Shown: positions 16,296 to 26,505 of the stretch, piece after piece | Layout of the letters: every line of letters begins with the position of its first letter | Position numbering within the stretch: the first letter of the stretch is position 1 | NCBI RefSeq assembly: GCF_008298035.1 | Contig: NZ_CP042910.1 | Span: 6,029,001-6,093,000, forward strand | DNA from: Gimesia maris | GTDB lineage: Bacteria; Planctomycetota; Planctomycetia; Planctomycetales; Planctomycetaceae | DNA length: 64,000 nucleotides | Direction: 5' to 3' | Notes under the pieces: model-generated | Seen by the model: only the letters and a program-made list of their open reading frames with translations | Told to the model about the DNA's origin: nothing | The model's database searches: none | Program-made: the position numbers and the translations under genes

Positions 16296-17270
16296 ATGAT
16301 GCTCGAAACTAAAACCCGCAAGGGATTTACGCTGATTGAGCTGCTGGTTGTAATTGCCATTATCGCCATTCTGATTGCCTTGTTACTGCCTGCCGTTCAA
16401 CAGGCGCGGGAAGCGGCCCGTCGATCTGATTGCCGCAATAAGATGAAACAGCTGGGACTGGCGTTACATAATTACCTGGAAACACACAGCGTACTGCCTC
16501 CCAGTTCCGTTGCCAAAGGGCTCTGTTCAACCGGGGTTGCCGCCAGTAATACGTTAAATGGTAACGGGCTGGTTCTGCTGCTCCCCTATTTAGATCAAAG
16601 TGCCCTGTATAATCAGCTCAATTTCAGCCTGGCCTTTGATGATTACGGTCCGGGAAGTGCCCCGCTCCCCAGTGGCGGTGCAACTACAAATGCAGATCTG
16701 GTGAACCGGAGAATGGCGATCTTTAACTGCCCCTCCGATCCCGGTCCCCAGGGAATCCCGGTCAGCAGCAGTTACATGCTTCCCGGCGGTTCGAATGAGC
16801 ATCGTACTAACTACGATTTCATTGTCTATCGACTAACCTACAACAACTGTCATGGCTGGACTTCCCGGGCGGCGAGCCAGCGCACCATGTTTGAAGATGG
16901 CAGCAAATGCCGTCCCCGCGATGTCACCGATGGCATGTCGAATACCGCCATGATGGCGGAAACGCGTCAGGCCTGTTGCGGTAATGGTGCCAACGCCAAC
17001 TGGGGCGGAAGAGGTTATACACAAATCGGTCTGAGTCTGAGCGGCGTCACGCCGAATCGCACGACGCGTAACAGTTCCAGCTACCCGGGCGGGTCAAAAG
17101 ATTTTGCTCCCTGGCTGGGCGACTGGAATACCACAGGCAGTCTGCATGTCGGCGGACTTCATGTTCTGCTGGGTGACGGTGCTGTAAGATTCATGGGCGA
17201 TAACACAGACTATTCCATTCGATTGAATCTGGATCGCATCGCTGACGGAAATGTCATTGGAGAATGGTAA
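16296..17270 (+). CDS. DUF1559 family pilin-like protein (planctomycete type)
   Basis: A 324-residue protein with the type IV pilin/pseudopilin N-terminus: short basic leader ending in G, then FTLIELLVVIAIIAIL and the conserved LLPAVQQAREAARR. The rest carries features of the large planctomycete DUF1559 family: LGLALHNYLETH, the FNCPSDP motif, DVTDGMSNTAMMAE, and the C-terminal HVGGLHVLLGDGAVRFM. A prepilin peptidase would process it at the Gly-Phe bond. ATG 16296 follows GAGGAGAGAAC. These genes occur in very many copies in planctomycete genomes; their function is poorly known. The lipoprotein gene downstream is a frequent partner. Confidence 0.92.
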   Translation: MMLETKTRKGFTLIELLVVIAIIAILIALLLPAVQQAREAARRSDCRNKMKQLGLALHNYLETHSVLPPSSVAKGLCSTGVAASNTLNGNGLVLLLPYLDQSALYNQLNFSLAFDDYGPGSAPLPSGGATTNADLVNRRMAIFNCPSDPGPQGIPVSSSYMLPGGSNEHRTNYDFIVYRLTYNNCHGWTSRAASQRTMFEDGSKCRPRDVTDGMSNTAMMAETRQACCGNGANANWGGRGYTQIGLSLSGVTPNRTTRNSSSYPGGSKDFAPWLGDWNTTGSLHVGGLHVLLGDGAVRFMGDNTDYSIRLNLDRIADGNVIGEW

Positions 17271-17340
17271 TCTGAAACTCAGTTTACCTGATCAAGTAAT
17301 CTGTCTTCACGTATCGAACGTTTATCCTGAAAGAATTACT

Positions 17341-17832
17341 ATGCGACATTTCATTCGTATTTCCCTGTTCTGCTTCCTGGTTCCGATTGTATTGAATCTT
17401 TCCGGTTGCGGATCTACTTCAGCAGAACCGGAATTTGTATCCAAGCTGGTTCCTGTGACCGGCAAAGTCACCTTGGAAGGGGAACCGTTGTCTGGAGTGA
17501 TGATCAATTACATTCCGGCGGAAGGTCAACCGGGGGGTGAAATTGCCTTCGGCCTGACTGATGAAACAGGCAGTTATACTCTGCAGACTCAACTGACGGG
17601 TCAATCACCGGAAGACTCACAGGGAGCCCTTCCCGGTAACTACCGTATCTATATTCATAAGCTGGTTCTGCCGGATGGATCAGCAGTACCGGAAACCCTT
17701 TCCGATGCGGAAGCTGAAGAAAAAGGGGCAAAACAACTGCTGCCCGCACAGTACTCCAGTCCCACGGCGAGTAAGCTCACCGCGGTCGTTGGATCAGAAC
17801 CCACCACAAATGATTTCACTCTGAAGAAATAA
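17341..17832 (+). CDS. lipoprotein with transthyretin/carboxypeptidase-regulatory-like domain
   Basis: A 163-residue secreted lipoprotein. ATG 17341 gives a basic N-terminus, hydrophobic core and lipobox LSGC; the earlier in-frame ATG at 17251 lies inside the preceding gene and is unlikely. The body is one beta-sandwich of the type VTGKVTLEGEPLSGVMINYIPA..G..TDETGSYTL..LPGNYRIYI, common in planctomycetes directly after DUF1559 genes. The pairing suggests joint expression and perhaps a joint cell-surface role, which is unknown. A terminator follows 28 bases after the stop. Confidence 0.85.
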   Translation: MRHFIRISLFCFLVPIVLNLSGCGSTSAEPEFVSKLVPVTGKVTLEGEPLSGVMINYIPAEGQPGGEIAFGLTDETGSYTLQTQLTGQSPEDSQGALPGNYRIYIHKLVLPDGSAVPETLSDAEAEEKGAKQLLPAQYSSPTASKLTAVVGSEPTTNDFTLKK

Positions 17833-17860
17833 GTTCTTCCGACACAATTCAAAATCTCTG

Positions 17861-17897
17861 ATCCCTCTGACTCGACTTCGAGCAAAGGGATTTTTTT
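17861..17897 (+). terminator. intrinsic terminator
   Basis: ATCCCT pairs with AGGGAT, with an inner stem CTCGA/TCGAG, followed by seven T residues. It closes the DUF1559-lipoprotein unit. Confidence 0.8.
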
Positions 17898-17997
17898 GAT
17901 AAACTACTGGAAAGCCGTGAACCTTTCGGGTAAAAAGGTCCTCACATCAGTATATCAGAAGCGGCTCGTTCTCCTGACTTATTTTGAGGTTGATTTG

Positions 17998-18423
17998 ATG
18001 TCCATTGCGGTCCAGTGTGAGGAATGTTTTCAAAGTTATCAGGTCAAAGAGGAACGAGCAGGACAAACTCTGAAGTGTAAGTCCTGCGGCAGCAAAATGC
18101 GTGTGCCCGCAGTGGAAGAGGAACTGGAAGACCTGTCTGCCGAATATGGTGAGCCGATCGCACAACCTCGGAAGAAAAAAGCGATCAAAGCCAAAAAGAA
18201 AAAGTCATCCAGCAGAAAACCTCTCAACATCTCGGCAGGAGGCGTCGTCAAAAAGACTTTTGGCGTGATGTCGATGGCGTTAGGCGTAGCGATGCTGGGT
18301 GCTGCCCTTTATATGTTCTATGTCGGAGAAGATTTTAAAGGCGGAAAGGCTCGACCGGTTTCTGCTCTAGTGATGGCGGGAGTTTTCATGAGTGTCGGCA
18401 AGAAATGGATGTTTGATGATTAA
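17998..18423 (+). CDS. small zinc-ribbon membrane protein, unknown function
   Basis: A 141-residue protein. The first 35 residues form a zinc ribbon (CEEC and CKSC pairs with QSYQVKEERAGQTLKC between), of the MJ0042/FYDLN-like kind often seen in planctomycete proteins. A Lys-rich linker (KKKAIKAKKKKSSS) follows, then one or two membrane helices near residues 88-110 and 118-136. Start ATG 17998 is in frame with an earlier ATG at 17896 that would overlap the terminator. I cannot assign a function. Confidence 0.75.
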   Translation: MSIAVQCEECFQSYQVKEERAGQTLKCKSCGSKMRVPAVEEELEDLSAEYGEPIAQPRKKKAIKAKKKKSSSRKPLNISAGGVVKKTFGVMSMALGVAMLGAALYMFYVGEDFKGGKARPVSALVMAGVFMSVGKKWMFDD

Positions 18424-18435
18424 GGCTGATGCTTA

Positions 18436-18921
18436 CTACTCCGCAGCATTCAAACCCAATTCTTCCACGCGACCATTCACAAAGGCGGCCAGGTTCTCAG
18501 CATCATCAGTGCCGATGCGTAAAGTGCCGCGTTTCATCTGAATGGCCACACAGTCGCGGCCCCAGAGATTCCAGACCCAGCCTCCGCGCGGGCTCAGATG
18601 AATCCCCCAGCCTTCTATAAATGTGGTCCGGTCCACGTCGGCCCGGATTACTTCTTCATACAATACGCTGCGTTGAAACAGGGGGAGCGGGCCAAAGGAA
18701 ATCCGCAGGCGATCGATTTCATCAGCCACCGTCAGATGATGAAAGCCTGTCGCCAGGATCAATATCACCAGTCCCACCAGCACGAAGATCAGACTCAGAG
18801 TTGATTGTGGTGGTACCGTCCGTACAAACCAGGCAATCACAAAAAATGCAATCGCCAGCCCGTACAGAATCAGACAGAGCGGTCCCCGTTGGCGATGATA
18901 ATACAATGAAAGGCTGGTCAT
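18436..18921 (-). CDS. membrane protein with PH-like domain, unknown function
   Basis: A 161-residue protein with two N-terminal membrane helices (about 17-34 and 43-60) and a C-terminal beta-rich part (DEIDRLRISFGPLPLFQRSVLYEEVIRADVDR..GWGIHL) resembling bacterial PH-like domains. Its start overlaps the end of the upstream zinc-ribbon gene by four bases (ATGA), so the three minus-strand genes at 18.4-20.3 kb form one operon. Function unknown. Confidence 0.7.
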   Translation of the reverse strand: MTSLSLYYHRQRGPLCLILYGLAIAFFVIAWFVRTVPPQSTLSLIFVLVGLVILILATGFHHLTVADEIDRLRISFGPLPLFQRSVLYEEVIRADVDRTTFIEGWGIHLSPRGGWVWNLWGRDCVAIQMKRGTLRIGTDDAENLAAFVNGRVEELGLNAAE

Positions 18922-19631
18922 GTCTGATTCTCAATCTCGTGAAATAACTGAATGGTAGCATTATATTCATTTCCACTGAATTTCGATATCCCCCACAACA
19001 TGACCGGAATCACCAGAGTCAGCAAGGGGATTGCCCAATGCCCGCGAACCGTGCCTCCCGCAGCCTCGGCTGTGGAGATGGACCAGGGATAAATTACGAT
19101 ACCAATCGGGATTCCTGCCAGAGTAGCAATCCAAGCAAACCGGACCGCACGCTTTTCTGTCTTCCGGATTTTCTCGCTGTGTTCTTTGACTTCTGCCGTC
19201 GAAGCAAATTTCCCTTCCATCAGTTTGACTTTGCAGAGAGGACAGTACCCCGTCCATTGCACGACATTTCTCAGCTTCTCCTTGGCTACTGAATTTTGAC
19301 AGTGCGGGCACTGGAATGCCGGGTTACGCCGCGCACGTTTGATTTGATCTCTTAAAAAAAGAAGCGGGATCAGACTCGCTAAGAGAAAAGCAGAACAGCC
19401 GAAAAGTAGACAGCCGATCCCCGCAATACAGTCAGATTGACTGGAGACGATTGCACGGATCGGAGCCAACGTCGTTTCATATCGTACCAGTAACAAATAG
19501 AGCAGAAATAAATTCACGTCGAAAAGTGCAAAGGCAAATAAAGTAGAAAAGACCATCCGCATGCCCGCTTTTTTCTCTGCTGCTTCAAATCGCAACCTGA
19601 AATCTGAGACTAAAATCCCTCCGTCATTCAT
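18918..19631 (-). CDS. zinc-ribbon membrane protein, unknown function
   Basis: A 237-residue protein with two N-terminal helices, a zinc ribbon (CPHCQ .. CPLCK) in the middle, and two C-terminal helices. Start ATG 19631 overlaps the stop of the upstream gene (ATGAATGA arrangement). It is a paralogue of that gene: same order of helices, RNPxxxCPxC motif, a TGxCPxC second knuckle and a GxLxSxAEx-like segment after it. The pair look like an old tandem duplication. Function unknown. Confidence 0.72.
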   Translation of the reverse strand: MNDGGILVSDFRLRFEAAEKKAGMRMVFSTLFAFALFDVNLFLLYLLLVRYETTLAPIRAIVSSQSDCIAGIGCLLFGCSAFLLASLIPLLFLRDQIKRARRNPAFQCPHCQNSVAKEKLRNVVQWTGYCPLCKVKLMEGKFASTAEVKEHSEKIRKTEKRAVRFAWIATLAGIPIGIVIYPWSISTAEAAGGTVRGHWAIPLLTLVIPVMLWGISKFSGNEYNATIQLFHEIENQT

Positions 19632-20322
19632 GGGCAGTCTCTTCCTGCTTAAATAGCTCATTCAGCTTTTGTTCCAGGCGGTTCCCTGTTCTTTTGAGAA
19701 AGACCGACAAAAGTATCAAGCCCACTGACATGATGAGAATACCACTCACGCCTCTAAAGGAGGTCTCCTGCCCCAGCACTTCTTCCAGACTTTTCATCCA
19801 GTAATACATGGGGATCGAGAGTGGTAAAATGAGAAACGCGGACCAGAAAGAAATCCTTGCTCCGCTCTTCATATTTACTATTTCCAGACGCTTAATTTTT
19901 AGTTCCTGCTCCGCATAGTACTCATGTATTGCTTCTGCAGAAGACAGCGTCCCTGCCATAATGATCTGCCTGCAGTGCGGACACATCCCCGTCGTTAACA
20001 GATGCTTCTTCCGCTGTACGTCCAATGGTTTGAAACAGAGCGGACACTTCAACCAGGGATTCCTGCTCAACCTGATGAGATACCAGACAAAAAGAATCAC
20101 CGGTAACAGATAAAGCCCCATAAAGATTGCGATCTGGATAGGACTCATGCATTCATCAGTAGGGGTCCCACTGTACTTGATCCAGATCCAGAACAACGCT
20201 AATTCGAAAAGCCATGAACCGAAGAGCAGACAAATTGCCCCCTTCGACTTCAATTCATGGTCGTGTGAAACCACTTCGAAGTTGGCTCTGAATTCCTGCA
20301 GTTCAGCGGCTGAGTTTTTCAC
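19624..20322 (-). CDS. zinc-ribbon membrane protein, unknown function, first gene of a three-gene operon
   Basis: A 232-residue paralogue of the next gene: two helices (about 28-45, 65-82), RNPWLKCPLC and TGMCPHC knuckles of a zinc ribbon, a basic helical segment, then two more helices and a charged tail. The Cys pairs suggest one bound zinc on the cytoplasmic side between two membrane hairpins. Function unknown. Confidence 0.72.
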   Translation of the reverse strand: MKNSAAELQEFRANFEVVSHDHELKSKGAICLLFGSWLFELALFWIWIKYSGTPTDECMSPIQIAIFMGLYLLPVILFVWYLIRLSRNPWLKCPLCFKPLDVQRKKHLLTTGMCPHCRQIIMAGTLSSAEAIHEYYAEQELKIKRLEIVNMKSGARISFWSAFLILPLSIPMYYWMKSLEEVLGQETSFRGVSGILIMSVGLILLSVFLKRTGNRLEQKLNELFKQEETAHE

Positions 20323-20596
20323 GTCTGATTTCTTCCCTACAGAAACGGATTTTTCTATCTCTCAAACGGTCTTAGCCCTCTACAGGATCATATTATTCCT
20401 GTCTGCTTACTGTTGAAACAGGAATCTATCACCTTTCTAGTATGATCTGATTCGTTAAACTCTTTACTGTTTTCATTTTAGCCGGATTCACTGAAACAGA
20501 TCGCGAAACGCCGAACCTGAACTTTCGTTGACTGTCCAGAATATAAAAACACAGAGCTATACTTTTCCCACTCTCTTCCAACTGGAAAACATTCCC

Positions 20597-21064
20597 ATGT
20601 CTGATACCAATCAACCCGTTCTGTTCTACAGCGTCAGTGAAGCATATGGGGAATTCTCGAACTTTGCAGAATACCCGATCCAGGTAGATGGCAAACGGTG
20701 GCCGACCTCGGAGCATTATTTTCAGGCGCAGAAATTCACCGAGGTGCAGCATCGGGAAGCAATTCGTAAAGCGCCTTCTCCCATGCAAGCCGCGCGGATG
20801 GGCCGTGATCGTAAACGGCCGCTTCGAAAGGATTGGGAGTCAGTTAAAGTCGCCGTCATGCGGACCGCTGTGCTCAGTAAATTTGCACAATATGAGAAAC
20901 TGTGCATGCTCCTGATTTCAACAGGCCAGCGAAAAATAGTAGAACACACTACAAACGACAGTTACTGGGGTGATGGTGGAGACGGTAGTGGCAAGAACAT
21001 GCTGGGACGAATCCTGATGGAAGTTCGGTCACAACTTCGCGAGGAAGCCGACAATAGCACGTAA
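20597..21064 (+). CDS. NADAR domain protein (YbiA-like N-glycosidase)
   Basis: A 155-residue protein of the NADAR family (NAD and ADP-ribose), known from YbiA and related N-glycosidases that act on riboflavin intermediates or remove ADP-ribose from modified substrates. Motifs: FYSVSEAYGEFSNFAEYPI, WPTSEHYFQAQKF, and the C-terminal DSYWGDGGDGSGKNMLGRIL. Start ATG 20597 (MSDTNQ) is preferred to an in-frame ATG at 20528. It converges with kptA with only three bases between stops. Its position beside a complete NAD salvage operon and an NAD-using RNA 2'-phosphotransferase suggests a role with ADP-ribose products. Confidence 0.88.
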   Translation: MSDTNQPVLFYSVSEAYGEFSNFAEYPIQVDGKRWPTSEHYFQAQKFTEVQHREAIRKAPSPMQAARMGRDRKRPLRKDWESVKVAVMRTAVLSKFAQYEKLCMLLISTGQRKIVEHTTNDSYWGDGGDGSGKNMLGRILMEVRSQLREEADNST

Positions 21065-21067
21065 TCG

Positions 21068-21613
21068 TCAGGGAAAATCAATATATTCCACAGGCACACT
21101 CTCCGTCAGCCAGACCTGGTTCGGCGTGACGAAGAATTCGCAGCCTGCCTGATGCATTTCCCGTGCCCGGACCTGCAGTAACACCGGTCTGCCGCGCCGG
21201 CGACCGACGGCGATGCTGGTCTGCTCGTCCACGTGCAGATGCACATGATGCCGATTCATTTTTTTGAGCCCTTCCCGGGAAATGGGCTCGATAAATTTCT
21301 CGGGGGTGCCATGAAACAGGATTTCAGGGGGAACTGCTGTGGTATATCCGAGGTCGACGGAAATCGAATGACCCTGGTTGGCGCGAATGCGGGTTCCTTC
21401 GGCATTGAAGGAAAACCGCTGTTTGTCATTCGACTGCACGACGGTGTTGAGTGTCGCGCGCGACATCCCTTTCCCCTGTTGTGACATCGCTGCCAGTAAT
21501 ATATCGACATCGACCCAGCCTGACTCGTCCAGTGTGATCCCCACCGTCTCCGGCTGGTGCCTGAGAATCAGACTCAGGAATTTGCTTTTCTTTTTTAATT
21601 CTTGTTCGTTCAT
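21068..21613 (-). CDS. kptA: RNA 2'-phosphotransferase (Tpt1/KptA family)
   Basis: A 181-residue enzyme that moves an internal RNA 2'-phosphate to NAD+, releasing nicotinamide and ADP-ribose 1''-2'' cyclic phosphate. Motifs: KFLSLILRHQPETVGITLDESGWV with the conserved Arg-His, LFHGTPEKF, and HHVHLHVDEQTSIAVGRRRGRPVLL with the substrate-binding arginines. In eukaryotes and archaea it completes tRNA splicing; in bacteria its natural RNA is unknown. It is the last gene of the pncB-nadE-nrtR-pncA-kptA operon, 48 bp after pncA. This links nicotinamide production by KptA to the nicotinamidase encoded next door. Confidence 0.93.
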   Translation of the reverse strand: MNEQELKKKSKFLSLILRHQPETVGITLDESGWVDVDILLAAMSQQGKGMSRATLNTVVQSNDKQRFSFNAEGTRIRANQGHSISVDLGYTTAVPPEILFHGTPEKFIEPISREGLKKMNRHHVHLHVDEQTSIAVGRRRGRPVLLQVRAREMHQAGCEFFVTPNQVWLTESVPVEYIDFP

Positions 21614-21661
21614 TTTATCTTTTTTGTTCTTCGGATTTCAGATCCGATATTTTCATTTGAT

Positions 21662-22261
21662 TTATTCAATAATTTCTACGCCTGCGTTCTGCATTTCCTG
21701 GTAAGCGCGATGCACGTCCCCCGGACTGAGATCAACGCCTCGACATCCACGCAGGCTCAGGCTGGTCTGGAAGCCCAGTTTCACAGCATCTAAAGCTGTC
21801 CATTTCACACAGTAGTCAGCAGCCAGGCCCAGTACCGTAACGGACTGCACCCCCTGCTCTTTCAGATATTCACCCATGCCGGTCGACTTCTGATGGCCGT
21901 TATCATAGAAGCCACTGTAACTGTCGATCAGCCGGTCGGTTCCCTTGGGAAAGATCCTGTCAAGCTGGTTCTGTTTCAAATCCGCATGCAATTCCGCGCC
22001 CCGGGTTCCCTGCACACAATGATCGGGCCAGAGAATCTGTTCCAGGCCCGCCAGGTCAATCTGCTCTCCGATCTCTCGATCGGGATGCTGACTGGCAAAA
22101 CTCAAATGATCGGCGGGATGCCAGTCCTGCGTCGCGACGACCAGATCGAAGTCCGACATCAACTCATTAGCGATCGGAACGACCTGATCCCCCTCGGGAA
22201 CGGCCAGCGAGCCGCCGGGCATAAAATCATATTGCAGGTCCACCAGAATTAATGCGCGCAT
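21662..22261 (-). CDS. pncA: nicotinamidase
   Basis: A 199-residue isochorismatase-fold enzyme that deamidates nicotinamide to nicotinate. The catalytic triad Asp8 (LVDLQYDF), Lys106 (IFPKGTD) and Cys151 (AADYCVKWTALDA) is intact, as is the metal site (TQDWHPADH with Asp46 and His48; His81 in WPDHCVQG). Length fits PncA. It follows nrtR by 12 bp and precedes kptA, whose reaction releases nicotinamide. Confidence 0.95.
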   Translation of the reverse strand: MRALILVDLQYDFMPGGSLAVPEGDQVVPIANELMSDFDLVVATQDWHPADHLSFASQHPDREIGEQIDLAGLEQILWPDHCVQGTRGAELHADLKQNQLDRIFPKGTDRLIDSYSGFYDNGHQKSTGMGEYLKEQGVQSVTVLGLAADYCVKWTALDAVKLGFQTSLSLRGCRGVDLSPGDVHRAYQEMQNAGVEIIE

Positions 22262-22273
22262 TGTCTCTATTTC

Positions 22274-22963
22274 CTAAATCTCAAAGTGAAAGCCCTGTTT
22301 TGTCAGGCGTTTGTATTTGCGATGATCGAATTTGTAGAGTCGGGCTGCTCGATGAGCTACGTCTGTCTCTACTTCATCCAGTTCGATCAGAATCCCCATG
22401 CTGAGAATCTTTTTGCGGAAATTGCGTTTGTCGAGTGGTCGGTCCAGGATGACTTCATACAGATGCTGTATCTGACGCAGCGTAAACTTGGGTGGCAGTA
22501 GTTCAAAACCGATCGGTTGGTAGCGGACCTTGCCTCGCAGCCGTTCGTGCGCCATTTTTAAAATCATCGGATGATCAAAGGCGAGCGTGGGCACATCATC
22601 CACGGCGAACCAGGCGGCGTTGCGGGCGTCTGTCGCTGCCTGGACGCGGTGATCGGAGAGATTGACCAACGCATAATAGGCAACCGTCACAACCCGTTCA
22701 CGCGGATCCCGGTCTACCGTTCCAATCGTATAGAGCTGTTCCAGAAAGACGTTTTCAATGCCGGTCTCTTCCTGCAGTTCCCGGCGGGCAGCTTCTTCCA
22801 GCGATTCTTCCAGACGGACAAAGCCTCCCGGCAAGGCCCAGTCCCCTTCAAAGGGGGGCAGATCCCGTTGAATCAACAGCACCTGCAGATCGTCTTCGTC
22901 CAGGCCGAACACGACACAGTCGACGGTTAAAGCGGCCCTGGGATATTCATAACTAAATTTCAT
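22274..22963 (-). CDS. nrtR: NrtR-type Nudix regulator of NAD metabolism
   Basis: A 229-residue protein: N-terminal Nudix domain and C-terminal winged helix (about 150-229, [30 protein letters not shown]), the NrtR architecture. Unlike many NrtR proteins the Nudix box matches the catalytic consensus at every position (Gly47, Glu53, Arg61-Glu62, Glu65-Glu66, Gly68), so it may also cleave ADP-ribose. It lies inside the NAD salvage operon, 10 bp after nadE. Known NrtR operators share a GT-N7-AC core; a palindrome of exactly this type lies at the pncB promoter (26506-26524), so autoregulation of the operon in response to ADP-ribose is likely. Confidence 0.88.
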   Translation of the reverse strand: MKFSYEYPRAALTVDCVVFGLDEDDLQVLLIQRDLPPFEGDWALPGGFVRLEESLEEAARRELQEETGIENVFLEQLYTIGTVDRDPRERVVTVAYYALVNLSDHRVQAATDARNAAWFAVDDVPTLAFDHPMILKMAHERLRGKVRYQPIGFELLPPKFTLRQIQHLYEVILDRPLDKRNFRKKILSMGILIELDEVETDVAHRAARLYKFDHRKYKRLTKQGFHFEI

Positions 22964-22973
22964 TGCCTGTCCT

Positions 22974-24965
22974 TCAGTTTAAACTTTCTTCGTCAATGAA
23001 AACGCGCAGCTCTTCCAGTTCCCGTTGATAGCTGCCTGAGAGAATCGGAAAACGACACCAGGTTTTGGGGTCCAGATTTTCATCGTCCAGATGAAATGAG
23101 GGTGCATAACGTTCGCGCTTCCATTGATTGCGCGACCAGAGTTGGAAGAAGCGGATCACCCAGGCAGACAGCTGCGCAGGTTGATAGTCCGGAAACTGAG
23201 CCCGTGCCAGCCGATACAAATCGACGGGCCCCTGTTTATCCCGGATGGCAGCCCGTTCGATCCAGTCCAGCAGTTCATAAGGCATCAGATCGGTTTCATC
23301 GGTCTGATGGGAAGCTTCAGGTCGCAGTTCTGCTGTCGGCACCTGCTGGTTGACCAGCTTAAGGATCGGGAGATTCCCTGTTTCCACCGGTCCGGTTTTT
23401 TCCATCCAGAGCAGCCACTGTCTTAAGAAAGCTTTATCGATTCCCGAAATGGGCGAAAGACCGCCACAGGTATCGCCGTCCATTGTCGTATAACCGACCG
23501 CCGCTTCAGAACGGTTACTGGTGGCCAGCAGAAGAGCGTTCCGCAGATTGGCGATCATCCAGACGCCCGGTGCCCGCACACGGGCCTGAATGTTCTGCAA
23601 CGCGATATCGTCCGTGTTCCAGTTCAACTCCCGCCCGAGCGCATCAGAAACAAGTTCGACATAGTTCTGCACGATCGCATCCACGTCTAGTTTAAGATAG
23701 TCAGCGCCAATCGCTTCTGCCAGTTTCGCTGCCGCCTGTTCCGTCGTATCGGAACTGTTGCGTGTTGCCTGATAGACACACGTCAGCAACCGGGCTGGCA
23801 GGTCTGCTGCTTGCGCGAGATCCGGAATGTGAGAGAGTTTCGACAGGAAGCTGTGAAGTCCCAGTTCAGCCACCCCCAGTTTCACCAGGAGCCAGACCAG
23901 AGCTGCGACGGCAGAAGAATCGGCTCCGCCACTCAGCGAAACCACAAAGCCCTGTGAACGACTTTTGCGCAGGTAATCAAACAGACCCAGCGCGACGGCG
24001 CGGGCAAACTCTTCTGATTTCACGTTCTGGGAAGCTTCCCAGGCAGCAGTTGTCTTTAGTGTGGGTTGAGGTTCAATCTTCGGGAATTGAAATGGCGCGA
24101 CGACCCGATTTTCTGTCTTTCCCAGCTGATCTGGTTGAAAACTCATCAGTCGGGCACGGTTCATGCGTGTCAGATCAATGTCGATGACTGCAGTTGTGAG
24201 GACAACCGCTTTGAATGAGAGCCGGGGCCCTTCTGCCAACAGCGTACCATTACTGGCGATCAATGTTGCTCCATCATAGATGATTCGCCCCGCTTCGTTC
24301 CCCAGTAAATTGGAATAGATATAGCTGACTCCATAGGCACGTGAGCTTTCCAGTACAAGTCGACGGCGAATGTCCTGCTTGCCAAAGGCGAAGTGGCTGG
24401 CACTGGGATTGAGGATCAGATCGACGGCCGCCTGCGACAGATCGCGTCCGGGACGCCGGGCAGCCCAGGCATCCTCACAGATTTCAAAGCCGATCCGGAT
24501 GCCGCCACAGTCAAAAACCAGATTTCCGAGTGGGTAAGATTGACCTTCGATTTCCACCTGGCTCACATGCGGTGAATTCCAGGCTTTGAACCAGCGAGGT
24601 TCGTAGTGAATTCCGTCCCCCGCCAGATGATTTTTCGCAACAAAGCCCAGAATCCGTTGATTGGATATCAGGCAGGCACAGTTATAGAGTGCGCCTCCAT
24701 AAAATAAGGGAAGCCCGACGGAAACAACGATTCCTTCCGTCAGGGGAAGCAGTTCCTGCAATGCGTGCAGGGCTCTCTGCTGCACATCCGGCGAAAAGAA
24801 CGCATCTTCACACCCATAACCGGTAATACACAATTCCGGTAGACTGATCAGACTGGCCCCCTGATCGCGCGCGGTCGAAATGGCTGTTTTTATATTTTTG
24901 ACATTGCCTGCCCAGTCCAGTGGCGTCTGGTTAAGTGCAACGGCGGCGACCTGTACGAGTTGCAT
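22974..24965 (-). CDS. nadE: glutamine-dependent NAD+ synthetase
   Basis: A 663-residue two-domain enzyme that amidates nicotinate adenine dinucleotide to NAD+ with ammonia from glutamine. The N-terminal nitrilase-like glutaminase has its triad Glu44 ([13 protein letters not shown]), Lys111 ([10 protein letters not shown]) and Cys163 (FEICEDAW). The synthetase domain begins near residue 310 with the P-loop SGGADS (345-350) and contains [19 protein letters not shown]. Long bifunctional form, of normal length. It follows pncB by 49 bp in the operon. Confidence 0.96.
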   Translation of the reverse strand: MQLVQVAAVALNQTPLDWAGNVKNIKTAISTARDQGASLISLPELCITGYGCEDAFFSPDVQQRALHALQELLPLTEGIVVSVGLPLFYGGALYNCACLISNQRILGFVAKNHLAGDGIHYEPRWFKAWNSPHVSQVEIEGQSYPLGNLVFDCGGIRIGFEICEDAWAARRPGRDLSQAAVDLILNPSASHFAFGKQDIRRRLVLESSRAYGVSYIYSNLLGNEAGRIIYDGATLIASNGTLLAEGPRLSFKAVVLTTAVIDIDLTRMNRARLMSFQPDQLGKTENRVVAPFQFPKIEPQPTLKTTAAWEASQNVKSEEFARAVALGLFDYLRKSRSQGFVVSLSGGADSSAVAALVWLLVKLGVAELGLHSFLSKLSHIPDLAQAADLPARLLTCVYQATRNSSDTTEQAAAKLAEAIGADYLKLDVDAIVQNYVELVSDALGRELNWNTDDIALQNIQARVRAPGVWMIANLRNALLLATSNRSEAAVGYTTMDGDTCGGLSPISGIDKAFLRQWLLWMEKTGPVETGNLPILKLVNQQVPTAELRPEASHQTDETDLMPYELLDWIERAAIRDKQGPVDLYRLARAQFPDYQPAQLSAWVIRFFQLWSRNQWKRERYAPSFHLDDENLDPKTWCRFPILSGSYQRELEELRVFIDEESLN

Positions 24966-25014
24966 GGCTGATTATCTCACTTTCTACCTTTCTTCCATTT
25001 TTGTTCGGAATTCA

Positions 25015-26490
25015 CTACATGGGATGAGGATGCCGGGCTCTGAGAATTTCCGCGGTTTTAAATTCATGCAGTTCCTGTTCAAGCCCCACGGGATATTGAT
25101 GTGGGGCCGTATGTCGGCGGATACTGGTATGGAACTGCGACAGTTGCTGCTGGACGCGCTCTCGCATCTCTGGCAGCGATTCGCAGTCTCTAACTACTTT
25201 CCCTGACCGGACGACGGGAATCAGCAGATCTTCTGCTCTCAAATCACGACTCAGCAGACGACGTCGTGTCGGATCCAGGGGATCCACCACAATATCACTG
25301 ACAGGCTGCGGATTTAATTCATCATAGATCATATCTGCAATCGCTCCTTCGGAATTAAAGAAGCGGCGGACCTGTAGAATACCGGGAGTAGACGTCTTGA
25401 TTGCCTGCTCCGACAGTTTCAGTTTGCGTTCCCACTCCCCGGATTCATTCTGAATTGCCCCGAGCTTGTAAACGCCTCCCAGTGCCGGCTGATCGTAGGC
25501 TGTCACCAGTTTTGTTCCCACGCCCCAGACAGCGATGGTTGCTCCCTGTGCTTTGAGACTGGTAATGATGCCTTCGTCCAGATCATTACTGGCTACGATG
25601 GCAACATTGGTTAAGCCGGCTTCATCCAGTAACTGCCTGGCTTCGATGCTCAGATAGGCCAGGTCACCCGAGTCCAGTCGAATCCCTACCATCTCGTGAC
25701 CGGATTTTCGTAGCTGAAGCCCGACTTGAATCGCATTGCGAACACCATCCAGGGTGTCATAGGTGTCTACCAGGAAGACACAATTATTGGGCATCGCATC
25801 CGCGTACTCTTCAAATGCAGCCAGCTCATCATCGAACGACATGACCCAGCTGTGGGCATGTGTGCCTTTAACGGGAATCGAAAACAGTTTACCGGCCAGC
25901 ACGTTCGACGTGGCGGCACATCCCCCCAGATAGGCGGCGCGACTGGCGGCCAGTCCGCCATCGATGCCCTGCGCTCGTCTCAGGCCGAACTCCAGGACCG
26001 GGTCAGATCCGGCAGCGGCACAGATGCGGGCGGACTTGGTGGCAATCAGCGACTGGTAATTGACCAGATTCAGGAGCGCCGTTTCCAGTAACTGACACTG
26101 CAGAACAGGTCCTTTCACCCGCACCAGTGGTTCATGCGGAAAAACGACTGTCCCTTCGGGTACAGCATCGAGATCGCAGCGAAGTTCCAGCCGACTCAGG
26201 TGCGCTAAAAACTCTTTCGAAAAGAGTGGCGCGCCATCATTGCCCTGCAGACCGGCCAGGAAATCGACATCACAGTCGGTGAATCGAAACTGTTTGATGT
26301 AGTCGACGACATACTCCAACCCGGCCGCAATCGTGAATCCTCCCTGAAAGGGATTCTTCCGAAAAAACAGATGAAACACTGCTTCCTGTTCAGAACGACC
26401 TGATTTCCAGTAGCCCTGAGCCATCGTCAGCTGATACAGATCCGTCAGCAGGGCCAGAGGGGTTTGATAAATTTGCGATATTTTCGACAT
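25015..26490 (-). CDS. pncB: nicotinate phosphoribosyltransferase
   Basis: A 491-residue enzyme that converts nicotinate and PRPP to nicotinate mononucleotide. Motifs: [54 protein letters not shown] (with the catalytic His), [24 protein letters not shown] and [22 protein letters not shown]. Start ATG 26490 (MSKISQ) has AAGGAG nine bases upstream; the earlier ATG at 26547 would place the palindromic operator inside the gene. It leads the NAD salvage operon. The intermediate step (NadD) is not encoded here. Confidence 0.95.
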   Translation of the reverse strand: MSKISQIYQTPLALLTDLYQLTMAQGYWKSGRSEQEAVFHLFFRKNPFQGGFTIAAGLEYVVDYIKQFRFTDCDVDFLAGLQGNDGAPLFSKEFLAHLSRLELRCDLDAVPEGTVVFPHEPLVRVKGPVLQCQLLETALLNLVNYQSLIATKSARICAAAGSDPVLEFGLRRAQGIDGGLAASRAAYLGGCAATSNVLAGKLFSIPVKGTHAHSWVMSFDDELAAFEEYADAMPNNCVFLVDTYDTLDGVRNAIQVGLQLRKSGHEMVGIRLDSGDLAYLSIEARQLLDEAGLTNVAIVASNDLDEGIITSLKAQGATIAVWGVGTKLVTAYDQPALGGVYKLGAIQNESGEWERKLKLSEQAIKTSTPGILQVRRFFNSEGAIADMIYDELNPQPVSDIVVDPLDPTRRRLLSRDLRAEDLLIPVVRSGKVVRDCESLPEMRERVQQQLSQFHTSIRRHTAPHQYPVGLEQELHEFKTAEILRARHPHPM

Positions 26491-26505
26491 CACTCTTCTC
26501 CTTGT

